Positions 23,413-32,375 are shown, counted from the stretch's first letter. The stretch: DNA of 64,000 nt from WS-11 sp035275545 (GCA_035275545.1 DATEMP010000019.1:1-64000); one strand, 5' to 3'. Notes: generated by a model not told the origin, from the letters alone. A program made the numbers and translations.

Positions 23413-24207
23413 GTGCGGAACCAGGAAAGAATGCTCGTTTTCGTCATCGCCGCATCGTCGATTGCGGCGGTGGACCCCCGCTACGTCACCCCGCTCGACG
23501 GGACGCTCCCGAAACCCTCGGCGCCCGTCGTCTACAGCGTCACCCGCGACACTCCGGCGGCGCGCGCGGGCTTGGTGGTCGGCGACACGATCTGGAGCAT
23601 CGATGGCTCGCCGGTTGCGACGCTCAGCGACCTGAAGCACATCCTGCTGCGCAGGCGCGGCATCGGCCCCGCGAGGTTCGTGGTCGGGACGCGCAGCGGC
23701 AGGAAGACGGTCGACATCACGCCGGTCGGTGATCCGCCCAAGGTCGGCGTGCTGGTGACCGACGTTCAGGTGCGGCCCGAAGCGGTCCAGCTCGACGACC
23801 CGCACGGCGCAGTGCTCGTATCGGTGACCGAGTGGGCCGGCTACACGCTCGTCCAGGTGATGGCGAAGAATCGGGGCAAGCGCCCGATGCCCTTCGGCGC
23901 CAAGTACGTGGAGCTGATCGATGGGCGCGGCGCCGCGATCAAGACGGTAACCGCCGAGAGCATGATCGCCCGCGTCTACGAATCGGACCCAGACACCGCC
24001 CAGTCGTCGGCCGTCGAGCGGCGGAACCGCGCCAACGATATTCGCGATATCCGGATGAGCACGATGAAGGACACGGTGATCCTGCCGGGTGGCGACGCGT
24101 CCGGGTTCCTCAACGTGGCACGAACGGGCGTCGCCCAGCCCCTGACGGTGCGGGTCACGCTCTCGGGGCGCGTCTACACCGCGCGGTTCGGCAAGGCGCG
24201 GGGATGA
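23413..24207 (+). CDS. PDZ-domain protein
   Basis: The 264-residue product has a short hydrophobic N terminus (MLVFVIAASSIAAVD), then a PDZ-like domain (about residues 35-110) with DTPAARAGLVVGDTIWSIDG as the carboxylate-binding loop. A C-terminal beta-rich domain of unknown family follows (about 115-260). There is no protease triad, so it is probably an envelope adaptor or effector. GTG 23413 is chosen because GGAGGG lies 8 bases upstream; ATG 23431 is possible. It converges with the propeller gene with one base between the stops. Confidence 0.7.
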   Translation: MRNQERMLVFVIAASSIAAVDPRYVTPLDGTLPKPSAPVVYSVTRDTPAARAGLVVGDTIWSIDGSPVATLSDLKHILLRRRGIGPARFVVGTRSGRKTVDITPVGDPPKVGVLVTDVQVRPEAVQLDDPHGAVLVSVTEWAGYTLVQVMAKNRGKRPMPFGAKYVELIDGRGAAIKTVTAESMIARVYESDPDTAQSSAVERRNRANDIRDIRMSTMKDTVILPGGDASGFLNVARTGVAQPLTVRVTLSGRVYTARFGKARG

Positions 24208-24208
24208 A

Positions 24209-25960
24209 TCAGCGTACGACGGCGACCTTGCCAGTCTGAGTGGTGAAGTCCGAGACCAGCCGCGCGAAGTAGAGGCCCGAGGAGATCGAGGCCGTCCCCG
24301 GCATCGCCACATCGGTGGCGCCTTGCGTGAGGCCATCCAGCGTCCGCGACGAGATGCGCCGGCCGCCCACATCGAACAGCTCGAGCCGCGCGGGTTTGCC
24401 CCAGACCGTGATCCGGGCCACGACGCCCGAGCCGCGCACGTAGCGCACGCCGTCGAGAGTCGAGACGTCGCCGACGCCGCCGGGCGGCGGCACGCCGGTC
24501 ACCTCACCCACGGTCGAGAACCGACGCGCGAACAGGCCGAATCGCTCGCGCACCTGCGACCAGAAGAACACCACACCATTCGTGCCGGCCTTGGCGAGGC
24601 CGATGTCGCCGTACCACTGCTGGAGCGGCTCGGCGTGGCTCTCACCGAACGTGGTCCATCCGGCGGGCGCGTTCGACTGGTCGAGTCCGATGAAGGCGTT
24701 GATGTCGAAGGGGTGCGATGGGCCGGTGCCTTCGAACGCCGCGGCGAACACGCCACCGTCGCCCTTGGGAACCAAATCGTGCCCCGCCGCGACCACCTGC
24801 AACTGTCCGGCAAATGGCCCGGCGTCGGTGGTGCGCGAGACCTCGGTCATCGCGGGAGAATCAGTCGGGAAGCGCACCCGCTCGACGATTGCTCCATCCT
24901 GTCCGTCCGGGTGCACGCGTACGCCACCATCCAGGTTGTCGGAGCTGGCCCAGTAGGAGTCGAACCCTGGCGGCGTGGCGCGGCCTTCGACCGGCCAACC
25001 TGCCGCCGGTTGCCCATCGCCCAGCAGGCGGCGGAGCCGCACATCCAACGAGTTCGACGCGCTTTCATCCTGGTACAGCCTTCCGGTCGCGACGAACACA
25101 CCCCCGCGCCCGTCGGGCGATACGTCGATGAGCGGGCCCGGGAGGAACGACATTCCGAGGATCTCGGGGCGGTACGGCTCCAGGAAGACGCCGGTCGAAG
25201 GCCACCCGGCGGCGTTCACCGCCGCACCGGTGAGCCGGCGCAGGTAGAGACCGCTCTCGACCTGCGTGGTGTCCGAGCTCTGCGACGCCCAGGAGACGAA
25301 GATGCCGCCATCGGGCGCGAGCGCGAGATCGGGATAGAGTCGCATCGACAAGACCGCGCCCGCCGGCGACACGATGCGCGACATGTTCGGCCAGCCACCC
25401 GCGCCCAGGCCGTCGGTGCCGAGCCGCTGAACATAGATCGAGTTGCCACCCGTCCAGGCGACGTAGATCCCGTGCGCGCCGTCTTCGATCAAGCGCGGGC
25501 GCCCGAAACCGATCAGGGTGCTCCCAAGCGCCTTGCCCGTGGCGGCCCAGCCACTCACCCCTGCGCCGCTCGCATCGAGGTGGGTCGCGTAGAGGCTGCT
25601 GCCCTGGTTCCAGCACACGTAGACGCCGCCCTGGCGATCCGGGACCACATCGGCGAACTCGCGTGCGACATCAGCAGTAGTGGCGAGGGCGCCGCCGACG
25701 GGCCAGGCGGGATCGAGGTCACCGGTGGAGACCAGGTGCTGGACCCGGAGCATCCCCGCGGAGCCGCTCGTGATCTCCTGCCAGACGACGAAGGTGCCGG
25801 AGCCGCCGTCGGTACAGGCAGCGACGATCGGAATGCTCGCGGTCGTGGGCCGCACCGTCACGCCGTCGGGACCCCAGGCGGCGAGTGCGCTGGAAGACGG
25901 CCCGCCGATGGCGAGCGCGATCAGAACCCGGAGGATGGCGACAGAGCTGCGGCGTGTCAT
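24209..25960 (-). CDS. secreted beta-propeller-like protein with FlgD-like C-terminal domain
   Basis: The 583-residue exported protein has a signal peptide (hydrophobic, ending ALAAWG). Repeats of the form GGVYVCWNQG / GIYVAWTGG / GGIFVSWASQS, separated by LDPAWPVGG and GVSGWAATG blocks, recur about every 55 residues. Similar units are found in the metzincin gene at 55761-58721. The end is a FlgD-like domain (LELFDVGGRRISSRTL, ISSGLYFARL). The ATG follows CGGAGCG. A surface or secreted propeller is inferred, with no enzymatic motif. Confidence 0.78.
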   Translation of the reverse strand: MTRRSSVAILRVLIALAIGGPSSSALAAWGPDGVTVRPTTASIPIVAACTDGGSGTFVVWQEITSGSAGMLRVQHLVSTGDLDPAWPVGGALATTADVAREFADVVPDRQGGVYVCWNQGSSLYATHLDASGAGVSGWAATGKALGSTLIGFGRPRLIEDGAHGIYVAWTGGNSIYVQRLGTDGLGAGGWPNMSRIVSPAGAVLSMRLYPDLALAPDGGIFVSWASQSSDTTQVESGLYLRRLTGAAVNAAGWPSTGVFLEPYRPEILGMSFLPGPLIDVSPDGRGGVFVATGRLYQDESASNSLDVRLRRLLGDGQPAAGWPVEGRATPPGFDSYWASSDNLDGGVRVHPDGQDGAIVERVRFPTDSPAMTEVSRTTDAGPFAGQLQVVAAGHDLVPKGDGGVFAAAFEGTGPSHPFDINAFIGLDQSNAPAGWTTFGESHAEPLQQWYGDIGLAKAGTNGVVFFWSQVRERFGLFARRFSTVGEVTGVPPPGGVGDVSTLDGVRYVRGSGVVARITVWGKPARLELFDVGGRRISSRTLDGLTQGATDVAMPGTASISSGLYFARLVSDFTTQTGKVAVVR

Positions 25961-26099
25961 GGACGCTCCGAGGGGAGACTTGAGGCTAGACCCGACCCGG
26001 GATTTGGGTCAACGCAGAAACTTCTGGCCCCAAGGGTTGCGGGAGCCGAAATACCTGCTAGCGTCCGGCAACAGCCGGGCGCCTCATCTGGAGGCTTCG

Positions 26100-27038
26100 A
26101 TGCGACACGCCCTTCGGGCGTTCGTGCTGTGCCTGGCGCTCATACCGGCGGCAGCCCACGCGCAGGTCCCGGCGTACCTCTACTCCTGGGGCACTCCCGG
26201 CACGATGTCGGGCGAGTTCCAGTTGGCGCACGGGATCTGCGTCGACGCCAACGGCCTGGTGTACGTCGGGGACACCGCGAACCAGCGCATCCAGAAGTTC
26301 ACGAACGCCGGCGACTACCTGTCCGAATGGCCGGTGCCCTTCCCTTCCGGCCTCGCGGCCGACCCGTTCGGCAACGTGTTCGTGACCAGCGATGACTTCG
26401 TGCACAAGTTCACGTCCACCGGCGTGCCGGTCGCCTCGTGGGGCGGGACCGGCTCGGTGCCCGGGCTCTTCCAGTTCCCGCTCGACCTCGCGGTCGACCC
26501 GAGCGGCAACGTGTTCGTCGCCGACTGGATGAACCACCGCATCCAGAAGTTCACCAACGCCGGCGTGTACGTGACCCACTGGGGCACGGAGGGCTTCTCC
26601 GACGGCCAGTTCCAGCAGCCCACCGGAATTGCGTGCGACGCCGCCGGCTTCGTCTACGTGGCGGACGGTGGGCGCAACCGCGTGCAGAAGTTCACCAACG
26701 ACGGCGTCCTGGTCACCGCCTGGGGCTCGGCCGGCACCGGCAACGGCGAGTTCGGCTTCCCGGTCGGGATCGCGGCGGACATCGACGGGTTCGTCCACGT
26801 CTTCGACACCGACAACCATCGCGTCCAGGTGTTCCGCGCCGACGGAAGCTTCGTGAGCGCCTGGGGATCGCAGGGATCGGGCTACGGCCAGTTCGCGGCC
26901 TCGGCCGCCCTCGACGTGGACGCCACGGGCCGCCTGTTCGTCATGGACAAGGACAACGCCCGCGTCCAGGCGTTCGAAAAGCTCTCGACCCCCGCGCTGC
27001 GCAGCACCTGGGGCGCGGCCAAGGCCGCGTGGAGATAG
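26100..27038 (+). CDS. secreted NHL-repeat beta-propeller ending in the WGxxKxxWR tag
   Basis: This 312-residue product starts at ATG 26100 (GGAGG 5 bases upstream) with a signal peptide ending AAAHAQ. It carries six NHL repeats (units such as VDPSGNVFVADWMNHRIQKF and GVYVTHWGTEG), a full six-bladed propeller. NHL propellers bind proteins, RNA or sugars. After the last blade a short linker leads to RSTWGAAKAAWR at the C terminus, the same pattern as in the genes ending at 22338 and 33475. There is no FlgD-like domain. The frame is open upstream to 25680, but that part is antisense to the neighbouring gene. Confidence 0.82.
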   Translation: MRHALRAFVLCLALIPAAAHAQVPAYLYSWGTPGTMSGEFQLAHGICVDANGLVYVGDTANQRIQKFTNAGDYLSEWPVPFPSGLAADPFGNVFVTSDDFVHKFTSTGVPVASWGGTGSVPGLFQFPLDLAVDPSGNVFVADWMNHRIQKFTNAGVYVTHWGTEGFSDGQFQQPTGIACDAAGFVYVADGGRNRVQKFTNDGVLVTAWGSAGTGNGEFGFPVGIAADIDGFVHVFDTDNHRVQVFRADGSFVSAWGSQGSGYGQFAASAALDVDATGRLFVMDKDNARVQAFEKLSTPALRSTWGAAKAAWR

Positions 27039-27049
27039 CCGCGATCCGC

Positions 27050-27055
27050 TAGACT
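27050..27055 (+). promoter_or_regulatory. TAGACT box for the gene at 27063
   Basis: TAGACT ends 7 bases before ATG 27063, between the NHL gene and this start, with no Shine-Dalgarno. Confidence 0.45.
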
Positions 27056-27062
27056 CGGCTCC

Positions 27063-27788
27063 ATGAACGAGACCGCGGAGACGATCCCAACCGAAGTCGG
27101 TCCCCTGACCGTCCGTCCTCTCGCTCAGGAAACGCTGCAGGGGCTCGGCCGCTTGTTCCCAAAGGTCGGCTGGTATGAGGACCAGGGCCATCGCCTGCTG
27201 GCGCTCCTGCCGGTCGATGGTGAGCGTGTGCTCCATGGTCTTCGTACCGCGTACGGCTGGTACCCGCCCGAGGAACGGCAGGCGGTGGAAGGGATGTTCG
27301 ACATGGAGCGCCTCGTGATCATCGAGGCGGTGGCCGCGTTCCGCCGTCGTGGCTTTCGCGGCGTCCTCGTGCCGGCGGCGTGCATGTCGGTCTCGGCCGA
27401 CGGTCGGTCTCAACTGGGCGAGCTGTTCTTCCTGCGCGCGCACGGCCGCCTGGCCAATGGTGACGCGCCCAACGAAACCGTCTGGGATGACCGCTTCGGC
27501 GAGGGAGCCACCGATGTGCTGGTCTCGCTCATCCGGCACGTGGTCACGGTGTGGCACACGTTGAGGGCCGCCGGCGTCATGACCGATTTCGAGGTGTGTC
27601 CCGCCAACTGGGCGCCGGCCCGGTGGCAGGCGGATCTCGCCCTGGTCGACGACCGGGTGGTGGTCATCACCCCGAAGCTGACGGCGGATCACCCGATCCT
27701 CGAAGCCCTGGTCCGTCATGGCATCACCGAGGTCGAGCACATGCCGTCGGTGTTCGTGATGGAGCGCGCGGGCTCGCCTACCGGCTAG
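27063..27788 (+). CDS. hypothetical cytoplasmic protein
   Basis: I do not recognise this 241-residue soluble protein. It has no signal peptide or membrane segment. It starts with a short strand-rich part (VGPLTVRPLAQETLQGL) and contains a duplicated-looking hydrophobic pattern (MERLVIIEAVAAFRRRGFRGVLVPAA). The single-gene setting and the TAGACT box 7 bases from ATG suggest an independent leaderless transcript. Codon use matches the surrounding core genes. It converges with the nucleotidyltransferase gene 3 bases on. Confidence 0.6.
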   Translation: MNETAETIPTEVGPLTVRPLAQETLQGLGRLFPKVGWYEDQGHRLLALLPVDGERVLHGLRTAYGWYPPEERQAVEGMFDMERLVIIEAVAAFRRRGFRGVLVPAACMSVSADGRSQLGELFFLRAHGRLANGDAPNETVWDDRFGEGATDVLVSLIRHVVTVWHTLRAAGVMTDFEVCPANWAPARWQADLALVDDRVVVITPKLTADHPILEALVRHGITEVEHMPSVFVMERAGSPTG

Positions 27789-27791
27789 AAG

Positions 27792-28370
27792 CTAGAGATC
27801 GGCGACCTCTCTTCGGGCGCGCTCTAGCAAGTCCGTGATCTTCAGTTCTCGCGCCCAGGTCTCGAGATAGGGCTCATCGAGCCGCCCCCGGGCGGCGCTG
27901 AGGATCGAGAGGACGTCCTGCCATTGGCGTTCCGAGACTTCGCCACCACGCCGAAACCACTCCAGCTTGCGCAGGACTGTGTCCTCGGGGCTCTTGAGAA
28001 GCACTTCGTGCGCTTCCTCGTCACCGACCTCTTGCCGAATGGATCTGCGCAGCTCCTCGGCGTCGAACGGGCCCGAGCCCTTGATGAAGAAGTCGATCTT
28101 GAACGAGGTCTGGTCGTGGATGGCGTTGAAGGTGCTCCTCTGTGACAACGCCTCGGCTGCGGCCGATCGGCTCACGTAGAACTCGGGCTCCAGCTCGCGA
28201 ATCAAGGATTCGAGCTGCTCCTTGGTGGGATCGATGACGACGTCGATGTCGGCGGAAGCGCGATACGTGCCATGGGCAGAGCTGGCGACCGATCCCCCCA
28301 CGTGATACGGAATGCCCAATCGTTCGAGGAGTCGCGCGATATGAACCAGGAACTCGGTAGGTAGGGTCAC
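27792..28370 (-). CDS. nucleotidyltransferase-fold protein (AbiEii/MNT-like)
   Basis: The 192-residue protein has the nucleotidyltransferase signature GGSVASSAHG followed by the metal pair D-I-D (ASADIDVVIDPT) and a third acidic strand (FKIDFFIKG). It therefore resembles MNT/AbiEii-type transferases that modify tRNA or proteins as toxins or antitoxins. Its ATG overlaps the TGA of the preceding small gene as ATGA, so the two are coupled. The pair is likely a toxin-antitoxin-like module, with the upstream TPR protein as a third member. No target is visible. Confidence 0.78.
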   Translation of the reverse strand: MTLPTEFLVHIARLLERLGIPYHVGGSVASSAHGTYRASADIDVVIDPTKEQLESLIRELEPEFYVSRSAAAEALSQRSTFNAIHDQTSFKIDFFIKGSGPFDAEELRRSIRQEVGDEEAHEVLLKSPEDTVLRKLEWFRRGGEVSERQWQDVLSILSAARGRLDEPYLETWARELKITDLLERARREVADL

Positions 28371-28636
28371 GGCGCCGGTCGTTCGAGGCGAGCTCTGCGG
28401 TGTTCGAGCACCTTAGCGGCGAGTTCCCGCCCCAGGACCAGCTCGAAGAACCGGATGTCGAGCTCCTCTTCCGTGATTCCCGGGTGACGGCGCCTTATGC
28501 CCTCCCTGCTCATGGACCGGACGAGTCGAGTCAGGTCATCCATGAGGGCGAGCCGCTGCCGCACCGGAATACGACGCAGGGCGGCGAATTGGACGCGAAG
28601 CGCTTCGCGCGAAGTGTCGTCCGAGAAGGCGCTCAC
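28367..28636 (-). CDS. small helical partner of the nucleotidyltransferase
   Basis: This 89-residue protein is charged and helical, with EGIRRRHPGITEEELDIRFF as its core. Small proteins of this style are often seen next to MNT-type nucleotidyltransferases, but I know of no assigned function. The start at GTG 28636 overlaps the TGA of the TPR gene as GTGA, and the stop overlaps the next ATG as ATGA. An upstream start at 28726 would need a long overlap with the TPR gene and looks unlikely. Confidence 0.65.
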   Translation of the reverse strand: MSAFSDDTSREALRVQFAALRRIPVRQRLALMDDLTRLVRSMSREGIRRRHPGITEEELDIRFFELVLGRELAAKVLEHRRARLERPAP

Positions 28637-30549
28637 CGACGGGGCTTTCGCTTTTGTTCCCGCAGGCGCTTCGCCTCGCGCCGTGCGGCCCGCATCCATT
28701 CGACCGCCCCGGCCGTGCCCTTCCATGATGCCGCGAGCGCGAAGCCCACGAGCACCGCCTCGTCTTCACTACCGAGCGCGTACGAGCCTGGACGCCGGCC
28801 TGGAAGCGCCTCGTTGCCGATCAGATACTTCACCGCGTGCGGATTCGCGCGGATCCCCGCCGCGCGCCAGCGACGCGCGAGGTCGCCATCCCCTTCGCGC
28901 CGGAACTCCACCAGCGCCCGCGCGTAGCGAAGCATCGCGGAGATGTCCTCGTCGTAGCCGCCGAGTACGGCTGCGGCCTCATCGTCGCGCCCCATCTCGA
29001 TCAGCCTCGGAACGAGCACGAGCCGAATGCCCTGATTGTCCCCCGGGTTCAGGCGCAGGAGATCCGTCCAGTGCTCGAACGCCTGCTGGTGCTCGCCGGC
29101 CTCCCACAGACCTTCCGCCAACCCTGCCCGGGCGCGCATGTAGGGGCGCGTCTCGAGCACGCCCCAGAAGTGTCCGATCCGATCCTCGAACGGGCCGGGG
29201 CCCAGCACGCGCTCCGCGGCCTCTGTGCCGCAGCGATAGAGCTCGATCCGTCGCGCGAGGTCGGGCATTTCCTCCGCGAGCAACACCCATGCCTCGGCGC
29301 ACTCCGGAAACACCCGCAGCGCCTCGCGCGCGAGCTTGATGCGCATCCGGCCCTCGGCCTCGAGCGCCTCGTAGAGCAACTCCTGGGCCCGCTCCGCTGG
29401 TCCCTCGGCCGGGGCGTGAGGCACGGGCTTGCCGAGCAACGACTGAAGGTATTCATTCGCTTCTTCGGGATTCTCGAACTCTCGCTCCGACAGGAGACGC
29501 TTTACGTCGACGAGCACCCGCTCGCTGAGACGTCGATCCGGCGCCGTCTCCTGGGCCTTGGTCCGCGGCTTCAGGATCGCCGGGATCGAGAGGTCGATCG
29601 TGCGCTCACCGTCGTGCGTCGCAACAGTCCTGGACCAGCGGCCCTGGTCCAGCTCGTCCTCGGTCGTGGCGGCCAGCGCCCTCAACAACCCCTCCGCGAA
29701 GGTCAGGCGCGCAGCGTCGGGCGCCTTTCCGGGCGCGGAGCGGAGGCTCTGGGTGAGCGTCGGATACGCGTTCTCCGCCGCGAGCGGGAACCCCTGCTCC
29801 TCCCAAAGGTCGGCATCCACGATGGACATGGTGAAAACCGGATCGAAGGACAGGAACCAGTGCGGCCCCGTCAGCATGGCAGCGGTATCGATCTCGCCGG
29901 CGAACATGCGCTCGTATTCCCGCTCCGAGCGGTAGAAGCCGATGCCGAACGTCACGCCGGCACACCCCAGCACCGTGAACCACTTGAAGCCCGGGTCGGG
30001 GACCGGCGAGTCCACCCGGACCAGGTCCTCGTCCATCAGATGGTTCCACGGTGCGGCGCGATAGAAGCTCGCCGCAGCATCCGCAAAAGAGCGGGCTCGT
30101 TCGACCTCCACGCCGTCGAGGATGCTCGCACGCCCCGCGGGCCCGGCCATCGAGTCGACCATGTGGCGATAGGCATCGTCCACCAGGGGAAGGCTCTCCG
30201 CGAGATCGATCCCGATGCGCTGGTCAACGAGCATCGAGCGCAGCGCCTCCACGAGCCGCGCATCGCGCACCGCGATGCGCTCGGGCCGGGCTCGGACGTC
30301 CCGGATGAGCGCGAGCGATCGGATCGCCTCGAGCGCCGCACGGTCGTCCTCCTCCCCGCGCTCGAAGGGCTTGCTGGCGCCGAGCAGGCCAAAGGTCTCG
30401 CTGAGACAGAGCGCGATCCTCGGGCGGTAGGCGGGTCCATCCGATTCCTTGACCCACTTCGGGAGCCGGACGATCGCCAGCTGCCACGTGTCGGCGATGG
30501 TCGGAAGGCGGAGCAGGTGCGCGAGGTCGAGGTCGAGAATCTGGGACAT
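28633..30549 (-). CDS. large TPR-containing protein (ST7-like C-terminal part)
   Basis: The 638-residue cytoplasmic protein has an N-terminal globular part (about residues 1-330) containing GFKWFTVLGCAGVTFGIGFY and HWFLSFDP, of no family I can name. The second half is helical with TPR-like pairs (AWVLLAEEMPDLARRIELY, GLAEGLWEAGEHQQAFEHW, LLRLNPGDNQGIRLVLVPRL), resembling ST7-type TPR segments. The basic tail is KRLREQKRKPRR. It heads the operon with the small helical protein and the nucleotidyltransferase. AGGAGCC precedes the ATG, and a TTGACC-17-TAGCGT promoter lies upstream. Confidence 0.7.
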   Translation of the reverse strand: MSQILDLDLAHLLRLPTIADTWQLAIVRLPKWVKESDGPAYRPRIALCLSETFGLLGASKPFERGEEDDRAALEAIRSLALIRDVRARPERIAVRDARLVEALRSMLVDQRIGIDLAESLPLVDDAYRHMVDSMAGPAGRASILDGVEVERARSFADAAASFYRAAPWNHLMDEDLVRVDSPVPDPGFKWFTVLGCAGVTFGIGFYRSEREYERMFAGEIDTAAMLTGPHWFLSFDPVFTMSIVDADLWEEQGFPLAAENAYPTLTQSLRSAPGKAPDAARLTFAEGLLRALAATTEDELDQGRWSRTVATHDGERTIDLSIPAILKPRTKAQETAPDRRLSERVLVDVKRLLSEREFENPEEANEYLQSLLGKPVPHAPAEGPAERAQELLYEALEAEGRMRIKLAREALRVFPECAEAWVLLAEEMPDLARRIELYRCGTEAAERVLGPGPFEDRIGHFWGVLETRPYMRARAGLAEGLWEAGEHQQAFEHWTDLLRLNPGDNQGIRLVLVPRLIEMGRDDEAAAVLGGYDEDISAMLRYARALVEFRREGDGDLARRWRAAGIRANPHAVKYLIGNEALPGRRPGSYALGSEDEAVLVGFALAASWKGTAGAVEWMRAARREAKRLREQKRKPRR

Positions 30550-30584
30550 GACGTGGGCTCCTCGCGGGGGCAGGAAGAGCCCGA

Positions 30585-30613
30585 ACGCTAATCGGCGGAC
30601 AACGCCGGGTCAA
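30585..30613 (-). promoter_or_regulatory. sigma-70-like promoter for the TPR/nucleotidyltransferase operon
   Basis: TTGACC (30613-30608), a 17-base spacer and TAGCGT (30590-30585) on the minus strand place the transcription start near 30578, giving a leader of about 29 bases that holds a Shine-Dalgarno. Confidence 0.5.
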
Positions 30614-30657
30614 CCGCTACGCCGCGGAAAAGCTCTCCGCATTCGCCCGTAAAGCGG

Positions 30658-30663
30658 TAGAAT
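30658..30663 (+). promoter_or_regulatory. TAGAAT -10-like box upstream of the KAS III gene
   Basis: TAGAAT lies in the context GCGGTAGAATC, found again at 62602. Here the start codon is 43 bases downstream and a GGGAG precedes it, so this transcript has a leader. Confidence 0.35.
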
Positions 30664-30706
30664 CCCGCCCGTTGGGCCGCAGGAAGTTAGCCTTGGGAGC
30701 GCCTAT

Positions 30707-31843
30707 TTGAATTCTGAACGTTACGGCATGCGCCTGGACGGCGTGTCCGCCTATGCGCCCGCGCAGGTGTGGAGCAACAACCGGGTTGCCGCCCGGCTGC
30801 GCCTGGAGCGCATGCGGATGAGCGCCGGCCAGACCGGCGAGCTCAGCGCCGAACAGAACAAGCTGTTCGAGACCGGCGACCGCTGGGTGCGGCGGTTCAT
30901 CGGCTTCACCGAGCGGCGATTCGCCGGCGAGGGCGAAGGCACCATCGATCTTGCCACGGCCGCGGCGCGGCAGCTCTTCGAGCGCCTCCGCATCAAGCCT
31001 GATGACGTCGACGCGATCATCGTCGGAAGCGTGACCCCCTCCTATCTCTACAGCCCCCCGGATGCCGCGCTGCTCCAGCACGAGCTCGGGATCCCCGTCG
31101 TGCAGGGACCCGCGCCCAAGGAGATCGTGGGCGCCGACGTGTCGCTCGCCTGCAGCAGCTGGGTGACCTCGCTCATGTTCTGCTACGCGCTGATCCGCGC
31201 CGGGATGGCGCGACGCGTGCTGCTGATCGGCGCGGACCGAATGAGTGCGGCGATCAACTGGCGCGACCGGAGCTTCGCCACCGTGCTCGGCGACGCCGGC
31301 ACCGCCACCCTGTGCACCGCCGTCCCCGAGGCGGAGGACTGGTTCTCGCCGAACCAGTTCTGGAGCTGGCTCGACGGCAGCCACGCCGAGATCATCCTGA
31401 CGCCGGTGGGCGGCTCGCGCCGCCCCCGGCCTTCGACGGACCAGCTCGACGCCGGTGAGCAGCGGCTGGCAATGGACGGCGCCGAGGTGCGCAAGGTCCT
31501 GGTGCCGTTCGTCGGTGGCCCCGCGATCGACGCCGCCCTGGCCAAGGCGGGATGGAGCCTCGAGGACCTGGACGTGGTCACGCTGCACGAGGCCAATCTC
31601 AAGCTCAACGAGTCGATCGTGACCAAGTGGCGCGAGCGCGGGTTGCGCGCGAACGTGCTCGACGCCGGCGGCCGGTTCGGCAACACCACCAGCGCCTCGA
31701 TCCCGCTGGCGCTGGCGCTCAATGGCGAGGAGCTCAAGGTGGGGCGAAAGTTCGGCCTGTTCGGATTCGGCGGCGGCCTGTCTGCGTGCTTCGCGATGGG
31801 CACGGTGCGCCATCCGCTCCAGGCTTGGAGCAATGCCGACTAG
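30707..31843 (+). CDS. 3-oxoacyl-ACP synthase III-like (FabH/KAS III) thiolase-fold enzyme
   Basis: The 378-residue enzyme has the KAS III triad: Cys in VSLACSSW, His in TLHEANLKLNE, and Asn in GGRFGNTTSASIP. The C-terminal glycine loop (FGFGGGLSACF) is intact. FabH condenses acetyl-CoA with malonyl-ACP to begin fatty acids; paralogues such as OleA or polyketide starters share the fold. The N-terminal ETGDRWVRRFIGFTERRF stretch is typical. It is a solo gene, so it may be a paralogue outside a fab cluster. The TTG start at 30707 follows GGGAGC, and ATG 30728 is possible. Confidence 0.8.
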   Translation: MNSERYGMRLDGVSAYAPAQVWSNNRVAARLRLERMRMSAGQTGELSAEQNKLFETGDRWVRRFIGFTERRFAGEGEGTIDLATAAARQLFERLRIKPDDVDAIIVGSVTPSYLYSPPDAALLQHELGIPVVQGPAPKEIVGADVSLACSSWVTSLMFCYALIRAGMARRVLLIGADRMSAAINWRDRSFATVLGDAGTATLCTAVPEAEDWFSPNQFWSWLDGSHAEIILTPVGGSRRPRPSTDQLDAGEQRLAMDGAEVRKVLVPFVGGPAIDAALAKAGWSLEDLDVVTLHEANLKLNESIVTKWRERGLRANVLDAGGRFGNTTSASIPLALALNGEELKVGRKFGLFGFGGGLSACFAMGTVRHPLQAWSNAD

Positions 31844-31931
31844 GCTTTAGCGATTCCGCTTGCTTATTTGGCGGGCGTTGCCGATACTGCGCAGGTCTTC
31901 GGTTGCTTGTGGATGCGCCGCCAACCAGATT

Positions 31932-31959
31932 CCGCCAGAGACAAAGCTGGCGGTTTTTT
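31932..31959 (+). terminator. Rho-independent terminator after the KAS III gene
   Basis: A 7-base-pair stem (CCGCCAG/CTGGCGG), an 8-base loop and six T residues. It separates the KAS III gene from the cold-shock gene. Confidence 0.85.
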
Positions 31960-31992
31960 GTTGCCTGGTAGTTCGCAGTCGATCGAGTACAT

Positions 31993-32055
31993 CGGTCACG
32001 AAGACCGAACGCGGCCGCAGCGTGTGACGCGGCATAGGACGGGCCCTCGGGCCCG
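31993..32055 (+). promoter_or_regulatory. structured leader of the cold-shock gene
   Basis: Two hairpins lie in the region before the csp start: CGGTC-ACGAA-GACCG (31993-32007), and a 7-base-pair near-palindrome CGGGCCC-TC-GGGCCCG (32040-32055) ending 18 bases before GTG. Cold-shock mRNAs often use long structured leaders as RNA thermoswitches, so temperature-dependent translation is inferred. The promoter itself is not clear. Confidence 0.45.
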
Positions 32056-32073
32056 AGTACAAGGGAGTTTCAA

Positions 32074-32277
32074 GTGGCTAGTGGCACCGTGAAGTGGTTC
32101 AACGAGGCGAAGGGCTTTGGTTTCATCTCTCAGGCGGACGGCGGCGAGGACGTGTTCGTCCATTTCTCGGCCATCAACGGCGACGGCTTCAAGACGCTCG
32201 CCGAGGGCGAGGCGCTCGAGTTCGACGTGACCCGCGGTCCGAAGGGGCTGCAGGCGGCGAACGTTCGCAAGGCCTAG
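32074..32277 (+). CDS. CspA-family cold-shock protein
   Basis: The 67-residue single OB-fold protein has both nucleic-acid-binding motifs (GTVKWFNEAKGFGFIS, RNP1 KGFGFI; and DVFVHFSAI, RNP2). It binds single-stranded RNA/DNA as an RNA chaperone in the cytoplasm. The GTG start follows AAGGGAG. The long structured upstream region and the terminator on each side make it a single-gene transcript. It marks the left edge of the lower-GC island. Confidence 0.95.
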   Translation: MASGTVKWFNEAKGFGFISQADGGEDVFVHFSAINGDGFKTLAEGEALEFDVTRGPKGLQAANVRKA

Positions 32278-32306
32278 TTCGCACGAGGTACCACCTCGCG
32301 CAGCAG

Positions 32307-32342
32307 GGGCGGTGTCCGCAAGGACGCCGCCCTTGGCGTTTT
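32307..32342 (+). terminator. terminator of the cold-shock gene
   Basis: An 11-base-pair stem (32307-32317 with 32322-32332, one G-U pair), GNRA-type loop GCAA, then TTGGCGTTTT. An 18/20 match to the loop and 3' arm recurs at 35541-35560. Confidence 0.75.
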
Positions 32343-32375
32343 GTGGGGATCGTGCTGTGATGGAGGCTTGGCCGC

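Noticed and set aside
24323..26395. 690-codon plus-strand frame
   Set aside because: Antisense to the propeller gene at 24209, with no recognisable domain.
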